Assembly (NCBI GenBank): GCA_003524435.1
Contig: DQHP01000149.1
Coordinates: forward strand, 1 to 28,596
Length of the DNA stretch: 28,596 nucleotides
DNA from: Microbacterium sp.
GTDB taxonomy: Bacteria; Actinomycetota; Actinomycetes; Actinomycetales; Microbacteriaceae
Reading direction: 5' to 3'
Position numbers and translations under genes: made by a program. Shown piece by piece: positions 23,201 through 28,596 of this stretch. The notes beneath the pieces were generated by a model that saw only the letters and a list, made by a program, of their open reading frames with translations, was not told the DNA's origin and ran no database searches. Numbering within the stretch: the stretch's first letter is position 1; every line of letters begins with the position of its first letter.

Positions 23201-23358
23201 TCTACTGTGATGTGCCGGGCGATCGCCACGGCGGCCAGATCAAGTATGTTCCGGCAAATGGCAAAGTACAGCTCGAATGTTTCTACGGTCAGCCGAACAC
23301 GACCGTGAAGGTGCACATCGAGGGCTGGGGCGATGCGGCCGCGCTGAATTGGTATTAG
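17245..23358 (+). CDS. giant cell-surface protein with Ig/cadherin-like and fibronectin type III modules
   Basis: A 2037-residue exported or membrane-anchored protein. Order: basic N-terminus and one hydrophobic segment (about 15-34: signal anchor or signal peptide); a beta-rich region to about 365 with repeated V-W/V-V strands, possibly a propeller; an acidic linker (about 367-395); about eleven modules of 92-103 residues (about 396-1465) with the Big_9/VCBS pattern P-x-A-x-x-D...V-L-x-N-D-x-D-P-x-G-D; about five FN3 modules (starting near 1468, 1557, 1653, 1752, 1848); and a C-terminal domain (about 1940-2037) with four Cys, ending in Trp-Tyr. There is no LPXTG sorting motif. ATG with AGGGGGGA upstream. 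It leads the moxR-DUF58-transglutaminase operon. Role is probably envelope structure or adhesion (inference). Confidence 0.85.
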   Translation: MRALSWLRAKPKTVASAAGVTIAAVAITTLAFTYEGNPTTKVDLNDGSVWITKSSALMVGHFNNESTLLDGGLRTSGENFDILQDASTVLVVDDGNATLTAVDPARVALTDSATIPGSAKVALGAQTAAILNPDSGDLWVVPVPGISGFEFQGTDPTVELGKNSDVTVGEDGTVYAVAGEKAEVVTIPVSNEGEALEASTASLGELDASIAPTITAVGQTPVVLSPADSALMTPGGFRTEIPEADSAVLQHASIATDAVTVATASQLINVPLDGSEVVSTSAGGQGIPAAPVSLLGCTYGAWAGTGTFVRECPKDADDVSAKIPGIKDSAALTFRVNRDVIILNDTVGGAAWLANESLQQVDNWNDLTPPEGETEDEEDTTEETVETTLPERTPENTPPVAEDDEFGVRPGQTTMLPVLDNDNDADGDVLVAALAEKQPSVGTVQPIYDGGSLQVAVDEEASGSASFTYSVDDGREGTDTASVALSVKDWDTNNAPKPKRTTKLAIEAGGTISYNVLPDWIDPEGDDIYLKDVVAAPGDEVEFSTDGQLTYRATSSMQGRKEVSVTVADALGELATGTIILDIRPAGSTLPKTNADHVMTRVGEQVTVAPLTNDSSSGREPLRLTRVNGDETPGATIEPDYPNKTFTFTAPVKGTYYVQYEVAAGPNGVPGLVRIDVADAADQDMPPIAVRDVALLPTGGEVLLGVLNNDTDPSGGILVIQSVSVEPGSGISVSVLNHETLRIGDQGALDEQVTISYRISNGSKTAEGEVVVIPIPAPEKILPPVTSPDTATVRVGDVVTIPVLDNDTHPSGDALSLEPELIEPFVDPEDGEIFVSQDAVRFKAGDEAKTVYATYEVSDTRGQKVGGYITIQILPIQDDNAAPRPRDITTRALSGTTANIAVPLDGIDADGDSVELLGLDSSPEKGRIVEVAQNYFVYEAFADSTGVDTFSYRVRDRLGKEGTATIRVGIAPGEDMNQAPYAVKDAVVVRPGREIAVPVMLNDSDPEGDIISLVEDGLVLAEVDGLSARVSGDRVLVQAPDRSVETSLQYTISDARGATADAVLQITVDDDVPLLAPIARDDRVLPADLTDGSLTADIDILANDEDPDGTTEALDVTVGAGGTQLDGGKVQVTIGEKMQLIRYTLTDRDGLETSAFIFVPAVKDLRPSLISTDPVEVVSGETKVLPLAEYVNVAGGGDVTITEHSKVSAVHSDGSDLVKDGATLVYTSADRYFGNDALTFEVTDGTGPDDPDGRKSTLSIPIKVLPPENQQPTFTTGELNVSPGEDATSLDLAALVTDPDPEDEGNHSFTIVDDPGKGLSARLEGTKLSAEAASNAKKGTTEKVTVRISDGETEPIEGTVLLHVTASTRAPATANTDTIDEANQGETLTVPVLDNDFNPFPETPLKLLNVVTETGTGAVAVEGDQVKVTPGADFVGTLVLRYTIQDATEDVDRQVDGRVMLTVQGVPDAPGRPQVTSVQDRTVVVSFSAPSNNGAEITKYTVTSTSGSAYSKECDSTTCTLDGLTNNVEYTFQVVATNRVGDSEPSGASEIARPDARPDTPTRPTLEFGDKSLDVAWKTPSTPGSPVESYTLQISPAPPSGVTEKTGVTGNKVTWKGLENGTSYQVRVQAHNRAPDPSAWSEWSLGMVPAGPPLQPAAPTTAELTPVGDQAQMDVRWKAPSNNGDSISGYRIQVLKGGSTVKTVTAGAGATSQAIKVDTAEAGYTYIVQAENKAGWGEWSPPSTERRGAIRPDAPATPKITAGDRSITITSSWELSADQRNGAKSSEISYQYRLNSGGTWKALSNKTIGGLANGSGFDVQIRALSNTGTGSYTGVASAASNRVTPYGVPPQPKATATNNGANITLTWGNNGNNGKAITETQIRVTGPGASGNWEKNASATGTRTVGAPYSQTLKIEVRVTNDGKTWSTVASDAATTDKKPEPTAKTVKGDSGYWAPGWGGSGSCTTPTCAYMAVQVTDFVPGNYRLYCDVPGDRHGGQIKYVPANGKVQLECFYGQPNTTVKVHIEGWGDAAALNWY
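18430..21645 (+). repeat. about eleven ~290-bp protein-level repeats (Ig-like modules)
   Basis: The modules begin near 18430, 18721, 19014, 19300, 19590, 19882, 20173, 20465, 20740, 21050 and 21352, a period of about 275-310 bp. They share the opening A-P-x-A-x-D and the LDNDxDPxGD-like calcium-style loop, but DNA identity is low, so the array looks old and not prone to slippage. Modules 9 and 10 have lost most of the acidic loop. Confidence 0.7.
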
Positions 23359-23380
23359 TGAGAGAAGAGAACACCACAAA

Positions 23381-24352
23381 ATGACAATGACCCCCGAACA
23401 GGCAACCTGGTTCCAGGGCACCTTCCATCGTCTCGTCGAGAACATCGACAAGGCCGTGCAGGGTAAGCGCGACGTGGTGAGCCTGGTGCTGGCATCCATG
23501 CTTGCCGAAGGGCACGTGCTCCTCGAAGACGCTCCTGGAACCGGAAAGACCAGCCTCGCGAAGGCTCTGGCCGCGACCGTGCAGGGCACGAGCTCGCGTA
23601 TCCAGTTCACCCCTGACCTGCTGCCCTCAGATGTCACCGGCGTGACGATCTACGACCAGCAAGCGCACAAGTTCGAGTTCCACAAGGGGCCGATCTTCGC
23701 GTCGATCGTGTTGGCCGATGAGATCAACCGTGCCTCGCCGAAGACGCAGTCCGCGCTCCTTGAGGTCATGGAAGAGTCGCGCGTGACAGTCGACGGTGTG
23801 ACCCATGAGGCGGGCCGCCCGTTCCTCGTCATCGCGACGCAGAACCCGGTCGAGCAGGCCGGTACCTACAAGCTGCCCGAGGCGCAGCTGGACCGCTTCC
23901 TCATCAAAACATCTATCGGCTACCCCGACCTCGCTGTGACCGAGCGCATCCTGGCCGGAGCGTCCGATCGCAACCCGTCCGCGGGACTGACCGCGATCAT
24001 CACGACCGGCGCTGTCGCCGACATGGCTGACCTCGGCGCATCTACCCACGTCGAGCCAGCTGTGCTGCGTTATGTGGCAGAGCTTGCCGAAGCGACCCGT
24101 AACGACAGTGGTGTGCGTCTCGGCGTCTCGGTGCGTGGTGCGATTGCGATGATCCGCCTCGCGAAGGTGTGGGCGGCAGCCCACGGGCGCCACTACGTTC
24201 TGCCTGACGACATCAAAGCGCTTATTCGCCCAGCCTGGCAGCACCGTTTGCTGCTCGATGCAGAGGCAGAATTCGCTGGCGCGACCGCAGATGTCGTCAT
24301 CGCACGGGTGCTCGAGAACGTCGCAGCACCCCAGGCGCGAACGGCGGCCTGA
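23381..24352 (+). CDS. MoxR family AAA+ ATPase
   Basis: A 323-residue MoxR-type AAA+ ATPase, thought to act as a chaperone that assembles or activates partner proteins, often von Willebrand-type or DUF58 proteins. Walker A EDAPGTGKT (49-57), Walker B SIVLADEINRASPKTQSALLE (about 105-125), the sensor-1 stretch IATQNPVEQAGTYKLPEAQLDRF and an arginine-rich C-terminal lid (LGVSVRGAIAMIR) are all present, so it should be active. The ATG at 23381 has AGAGAAGAGA upstream. It lies 22 nt after the giant protein and overlaps the DUF58 gene by 1 nt, so this is one operon. Confidence 0.92.
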   Translation: MTMTPEQATWFQGTFHRLVENIDKAVQGKRDVVSLVLASMLAEGHVLLEDAPGTGKTSLAKALAATVQGTSSRIQFTPDLLPSDVTGVTIYDQQAHKFEFHKGPIFASIVLADEINRASPKTQSALLEVMEESRVTVDGVTHEAGRPFLVIATQNPVEQAGTYKLPEAQLDRFLIKTSIGYPDLAVTERILAGASDRNPSAGLTAIITTGAVADMADLGASTHVEPAVLRYVAELAEATRNDSGVRLGVSVRGAIAMIRLAKVWAAAHGRHYVLPDDIKALIRPAWQHRLLLDAEAEFAGATADVVIARVLENVAAPQARTAA

Positions 24353-25611
24353 TGACGGCGCAGACGCTGCCCGCCGCACCGGAGATTGACCGCGACGCCG
24401 GATGGCGTGACATCGCGGCGGTCATTGGTGCGCGCATTGGCGCGCGTCTGCGGAAGATCACGGACGCCATCCGTCCGCTGGCGTGGGTGGTTATCGCTCT
24501 CGCGGTCGTCTTTTGGATCGTCGGCCAGAGCCTGGGCTGGGTTGAGCTGACCTTGGCCGCCATTGTGATCGTGGTCACGCTGATCCTCTGTGCACTCTTT
24601 CTGATCGGTCGCACCGAATACGACGTCGCGCTCGATCTGGCGCGCAACCGAGTCGTTGTCGGCGAACGAGCCGTCGGCGCTTTGACGCTCTCGAACCCGA
24701 GCAGCCGCGCCATTCTGCCTTCCCGCGTCGTCCTTCCCGTTGGCGGTGGCCGCGGTGAGTTCGGCATCCAGCGACTGGCACCGGGCGAGCGCGCCGAAGA
24801 ACTGTTTGCTATCCCGACACAGCGTCGCGGCGTCGTCAAGGTTGGTCCGGTCAGTGTTGTTCGCGGTGATCCGCTGGGGCTGTTCGAACGCGCGCATCGC
24901 CGAGATGATCCCGTCGACCTCTACGTGCACCCCAAGACAGTGCTCTTTGACGGGCAGTCGCTCGGATTTCTCCGCGATCTTGAGGGACTCCCCGCGGCAG
25001 ACCTCTCACGAGATGACGTCTCATTCCACGCGCTCAACGAATACCAGCCTGGTGATGACCTGCGCCACGTGCACTGGCGCTCGACGGCACGCACGGGCGT
25101 GATGATGGTCCGTCAGTATGAGGAGACACGTCGGTCGCACTTTGTGATCGGCCTCTCCCGCTCCACGGGCGACTACGCCACTGATCAGGATTTCGAGCTC
25201 GCCATCTCAATTGCCGGATCAGTCGGGCTCCGCGCTATCCGTGACTCTCAGCGCGTGGACGTGCGCGTACAGGGCCGCGAGCTCAGGGCCGGGACTGGCA
25301 AACAGCTGCTCGATTCGCTCGCGGCTGTCGAAAGCAGCAAGCCGCGTGAAGGTGATATCACCGACCTCAGCGGCGTGATCGCTGCCACGTTGCCGCTCGC
25401 CAGTGTTGTTGTGCTTGTCTGCGGCGCCAAAGTGTCGAACGAGAGCCTTCGCCGCGCCTGTGCTCGACTTCCGTTCGGTGCGCGTGTGATCGCAATCGTC
25501 GCCGACGAGTCTGTGGAGATGCCCGTGCTGCGCCGGATAGCTGATGCCGATGTGGTCAGCGTCGGCGCACTCGAGCAAGTTCCTCTCGCACTTCAGAAGG
25601 TCCTCGCATGA
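24352..25611 (+). CDS. DUF58 domain-containing membrane protein
   Basis: A 419-residue protein with two membrane helices near the N-terminus (about 44-83) and a cytoplasmic or membrane-side region carrying the DUF58 signature YQPGDDLRHVHWRSTARTG (from about 231) and MMVRQYEE. DUF58 proteins pair with MoxR ATPases across bacteria; the C-terminal part resembles a von Willebrand A-like fold. No enzyme activity is known. The ATG at 24352 shares its A with the moxR stop (TGATG), and the stop overlaps the next gene by 4 nt. In this context it probably links MoxR to the transglutaminase-fold protein. Confidence 0.9.
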   Translation: MTAQTLPAAPEIDRDAGWRDIAAVIGARIGARLRKITDAIRPLAWVVIALAVVFWIVGQSLGWVELTLAAIVIVVTLILCALFLIGRTEYDVALDLARNRVVVGERAVGALTLSNPSSRAILPSRVVLPVGGGRGEFGIQRLAPGERAEELFAIPTQRRGVVKVGPVSVVRGDPLGLFERAHRRDDPVDLYVHPKTVLFDGQSLGFLRDLEGLPAADLSRDDVSFHALNEYQPGDDLRHVHWRSTARTGVMMVRQYEETRRSHFVIGLSRSTGDYATDQDFELAISIAGSVGLRAIRDSQRVDVRVQGRELRAGTGKQLLDSLAAVESSKPREGDITDLSGVIAATLPLASVVVLVCGAKVSNESLRRACARLPFGARVIAIVADESVEMPVLRRIADADVVSVGALEQVPLALQKVLA

Positions 25612-27995
25612 GTTCGGCGACTGCATCCACTATCTCTGTGCGCCGGTGGGGGCTCAACCTGGGCGCCGTGGCGGTACTGCTTGGGGTCTCGATTGCCGGT
25701 TTTTGGCCGAGCTTCGCCGGTCCCAGCTACCTCCCGGCAGCGATCGGCGGCGCGCTTGTCGGCATGGCTATCGCGGCAGCGGCGGCATGGCGTAAGTGGG
25801 GGATCCTCATCATCGCCGGGCTCACGGTGCTCGCCTACTTCCTCTTCGGTGGCGCTCTCGCGTTGCCGCACACGACAATCGCTGGTTTCGTTCCGACGTT
25901 TGACACGCTGCAGCAACTGGCAGTCGGCGTCATCACGTCGTGGAAGCAGATGCTCACGACGGTGGCGCCGGTGGCTGCACTCGACGGGCACCTCATCGTG
26001 CCGTTCTTACTGCTGCTGGTCGTTGCGGTGCTCACAGCATCCCTCGCTTTGCGGTTGGCTAGGCCAGCATGGGCTCTGATTCCGGCCGCCGCGCTACTTG
26101 CCGTCGTCATCGCGCTCGGCACACCTGAGCCCGCAGTTCCGGTCATCCAGGGAACGGTATTCGCGATCGCGAGCATGGCATGGCTCGCACTGCATCAGAT
26201 CTGGGCACCGCAGAACGCGGCGGTGTCGGTCAGCGAAATCGATCCTTCGCGAGCCACTCACATGCGGATGCGCCGGCTCATCTCTGGTGTCGTCGTCCTT
26301 GTTGTTGCTGGTGGTGCTGGCGTAGCCACCAGTGCCTTCACGGCGCCTACGGCGGCACGGCACGTGCTGCGAGACGTGATCATTCCCCCCTTCAACGTGC
26401 ATGACTACCCCAGCGCGCTGCAGTCGTTCCGCGGGCACGTCCGCGACGACGCGGAAGAGACGCTGTTCACGGTGCGTGGTCTTCCTGAAGATGGGCGTAT
26501 CCGCCTCGCGTCAATGGACGAGTTCGACGGACAGGTCATCAACGTCGTCGATGGCGGACCCGGCTCCTCAAGCGCTTTCACACCGATTCGCTCGAACATG
26601 TCGCCCGATGCTGAGGGCGTGCCTGTCACGCTGCAGATCGAGATTGGCGATTACAACAACGTCTGGGTTCCTAACGCTGGCGATGTGTCAGCGTTCACCT
26701 TCGACGGCGATGACGCAGAAACGCTCAGGCGCAACACGTATTACAGCGTGGGCACCGGCACTGCCGTCGCAACGAACGGACTACACAAGGGTGACAGCTA
26801 CGAAGTCGAGACGACGATCCCCGCTGAGCACACCGATGAGCAGATTGGTGATGCCGCATTCGGGACGGTGCGGCTCCCCAAGAACGAGAACGTGCCTGAA
26901 GAGCTCACCTCACTTGCTGCCGAAACCGTTTCTGAAGCGAAAACACCCATCGAGCAGGCGCGTGCGCTGGAGGCGTTCCTTTCTGAGGATGGCTTCTTCA
27001 GCCACGGTTTGGAGGGCGAAGTCATCTCCCGCGCCGGGCACACCTCGGAGCGCATCTCGACCTTGATTGGTGGAGATCAGATGATCGGCGACGACGAGCA
27101 GTACGCCGTCGCGATGACGCTGCTGGCCGGCGAACTCGGAATTCCCGCTCGCGTCGTCATGGGCTTCTATCCTGCTGAAGAGCAGCAGGGCGCCGCAGAG
27201 TTCACGGCAACGGGCGACAACATCCACGCCTGGGTCGAGGTCAACTTCGAAGGATTCGGCTGGGTGACATTTGATCCGACGCCACCTGAGGACCAGGTGC
27301 CGAACGACCAGAACACTAAACCACGCGCCGACCCGAAGCCACAGGTTTTGCAGCCTCCGCCCCCGCCGCAGGAGCCCGTCGATCTGCCGCCGACGCTTCC
27401 CGACGATCGAGAATCAGAAGATGAGTCGCTGAACATTGCGGCCATCATCGTCGCGATCCTGATAATCGGTGGCATCTCGCTAGCGGTGATCGCCCTGCTG
27501 CTGTCGCCGTTCATCATCATCGGTGCGTGGAAGGCGTCCAGGCGCCGCGCTCGGCGTGCCGCCGCCCTCACAGCTGACCGTATTTCCGGGGGATGGGACG
27601 AACTCACCGACCGTGCCGTCGACTACGGCGCACGACTTACCCCCGGGGCCACTCGCGGCGAAGAAGCAGTGCTGGTTGCGGATTCTTTGTCCGTGCCCAC
27701 CGTCACCGCGCTCGCTGACAGGGCCGACGCCGAAGTCTTCGGGCCCAGCGAACCCACCCCAGAAGAGGTTGATTCCTTCTGGAACGAGGTCGACGGGATC
27801 GTCGTCGGACTCGGGAGTAACGTCGGGTTCTGGAAGCGCACGAAGGCGCGATTGAGCGTGCGCTCACTCCTGGGCGGTTCGGCGATATCCAACGGTTTCC
27901 AATCGCTGAAAGAGTCGGCGACCGCGCGAGTTCGCCGAGAACCTGGCACCATCAAGAACAGAACATCCGCAGCACCCGAGAGCGAGACACCATGA
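25608..27995 (+). CDS. multi-pass transglutaminase-fold protein lacking the catalytic Cys
   Basis: A 795-residue membrane protein. Layout: about six helices in residues 12-250, an extracytoplasmic region, a transglutaminase-like core (about 440-560), a Pro-rich linker (PPPPPQEP), one more helix (about 610-640) and a basic cytoplasmic tail. The core fits the family at LGIPARVVMGFYP, HAWVEV (H540) and FDPTP (D556). But where family members have G-x-C-E-x-F-A, this protein has G494-D-D496-E-Q-Y-A, so the nucleophilic Cys is Asp. It is likely a non-catalytic pseudoenzyme or binds peptidoglycan/peptides. The ATG at 25608 overlaps the DUF58 stop by 4 nt, and its own stop overlaps the RDD gene by 4 nt. 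Confidence 0.88.
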   Translation: MSSATASTISVRRWGLNLGAVAVLLGVSIAGFWPSFAGPSYLPAAIGGALVGMAIAAAAAWRKWGILIIAGLTVLAYFLFGGALALPHTTIAGFVPTFDTLQQLAVGVITSWKQMLTTVAPVAALDGHLIVPFLLLLVVAVLTASLALRLARPAWALIPAAALLAVVIALGTPEPAVPVIQGTVFAIASMAWLALHQIWAPQNAAVSVSEIDPSRATHMRMRRLISGVVVLVVAGGAGVATSAFTAPTAARHVLRDVIIPPFNVHDYPSALQSFRGHVRDDAEETLFTVRGLPEDGRIRLASMDEFDGQVINVVDGGPGSSSAFTPIRSNMSPDAEGVPVTLQIEIGDYNNVWVPNAGDVSAFTFDGDDAETLRRNTYYSVGTGTAVATNGLHKGDSYEVETTIPAEHTDEQIGDAAFGTVRLPKNENVPEELTSLAAETVSEAKTPIEQARALEAFLSEDGFFSHGLEGEVISRAGHTSERISTLIGGDQMIGDDEQYAVAMTLLAGELGIPARVVMGFYPAEEQQGAAEFTATGDNIHAWVEVNFEGFGWVTFDPTPPEDQVPNDQNTKPRADPKPQVLQPPPPPQEPVDLPPTLPDDRESEDESLNIAAIIVAILIIGGISLAVIALLLSPFIIIGAWKASRRRARRAAALTADRISGGWDELTDRAVDYGARLTPGATRGEEAVLVADSLSVPTVTALADRADAEVFGPSEPTPEEVDSFWNEVDGIVVGLGSNVGFWKRTKARLSVRSLLGGSAISNGFQSLKESATARVRREPGTIKNRTSAAPESETP

Positions 27996-28596
27996 CTCAA
28001 TTGGCGTTCGGCACAGTCGCCCCGACGTCGCGACGTGCGGTGGCGTACATCATCGACGCTGTGATCGCGGGCGGGCTCGGCGTCGTGCTGGGTATCATTC
28101 TCTCGATCTCCGTTGCTATGGCGGGGCTTGAGGGAGCGCTGGGCGTGCTCGCAATCGGCGGTCCGCTGATCTGGCTCGTAATGCTCGGCTGGTTCGTCGT
28201 CTACACGCTGATGCAGAGCGGCAAAGGCTCGATTGGAATGCGTGCTCAGGGGCTTCGGCTTGCCCAAGAGACGACTGGCGCGCCGCTAGGGTTCTGGAAG
28301 ACGCTGCTGCGCAACGTTGTCTTTGGCGCCTCTGCCGCGATCGTCGTTGGTTATTTCACGCCACTTTTTGACGGTTCAGGTCGCTTCCAGGGCTGGCACG
28401 ACAAGGTTGCGAAGTCGGTGATGTTGGATGCTCGGACCAGTCCTCTGGCCCCGGAAGCGCCCCGCACCCGGCCGACACAGATTCCGCCACGACCGCAGGC
28501 CCCGATGCCGACTGCGGGGGCCCCACAGGCCGCGCAGAATCCCCTCTTCCCGCAGCCCGTTTTCCCGCAGGCTGGCCCCCCGAGCCTGGCGACGCC
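27992..28596 (+). CDS. RDD family membrane protein (cut by window end)
   Basis: The first 201 residues of a protein whose end lies outside the window. It opens MTQLAFGTVAPTSRRAVAYI; the R-R-x-x-A-x-x-I-D pattern (RRAVAYIIDAVI) is the start of an RDD domain. Three hydrophobic segments follow (about 18-45, 50-72, 108-126), with the second conserved motif GKGSIGMRAQGLRLA between them and the third RDD-type stretch FQGWHDKVAKS. After residue 150 it becomes Pro/Gln/Ala-rich (IPPRPQAPMPTAG). In related genomes such tails often lead into an FHA domain, which cannot be checked here. RDD function is unclear; some are transporters. ATGA overlap with the previous gene. Confidence 0.85.
   Translation, partial: MTQLAFGTVAPTSRRAVAYIIDAVIAGGLGVVLGIILSISVAMAGLEGALGVLAIGGPLIWLVMLGWFVVYTLMQSGKGSIGMRAQGLRLAQETTGAPLGFWKTLLRNVVFGASAAIVVGYFTPLFDGSGRFQGWHDKVAKSVMLDARTSPLAPEAPRTRPTQIPPRPQAPMPTAGAPQAAQNPLFPQPVFPQAGPPSLAT

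Overview
The window looks like chromosomal DNA of a high-GC actinobacterium, most likely a Microbacteriaceae member close to Microbacterium. This is inferred from gene content, a Microbacteriaceae-style repeat, TANNNT -10 boxes placed 6 nt before start codons, and a DUF222/HNH gene. No rRNA, tRNA, CRISPR array or complete insertion sequence was seen.

Bases 72-4784 (minus strand) hold an energy-coupling-factor (ECF) importer. An S component (4236-4784) is followed, after a gap with a good IdeR/DtxR iron-box match, by a fused double ATPase, the T component, a siderophore-interacting-protein (SIP) flavin reductase and a second S component. The last four genes are tightly packed and look like an iron-controlled uptake-and-reduction operon.

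Bases 4925-10994 are mostly housekeeping and stress genes: a DUF222/HNH endonuclease-like gene behind a candidate LexA box, a HIT hydrolase, a pirin, a small GNAT protein, RecQ (with a family repeat inside its reading frame) and an OsmC/Ohr peroxidase. The OsmC gene diverges from metN-metI-metQ (11067-13362), a methionine importer whose ATPase lacks the C-terminal regulatory domain. A strong hairpin closes that operon. Next come an acyl-CoA oxidase-like enzyme (13513-15588), 3-methyladenine DNA glycosylase I (15686-16261) and an unassigned lipoprotein (16280-17035, minus).

Bases 17245-28596 (plus strand) form an envelope operon. A 2037-residue surface protein (N-terminal membrane segment, about eleven Ig/cadherin-like modules, about five FN3 modules, a Cys-containing C-terminal domain) is followed by a MoxR AAA+ ATPase, a DUF58 protein, a multi-pass transglutaminase-fold protein whose catalytic Cys is replaced by Asp, and an RDD membrane protein cut by the window end. 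From moxR onward the genes overlap by 1-4 nt, so the products probably act together. This operon and the iron-box ECF-SIP module are the two most interesting systems here. Five or more genes appear to be transcribed as leaderless mRNAs.
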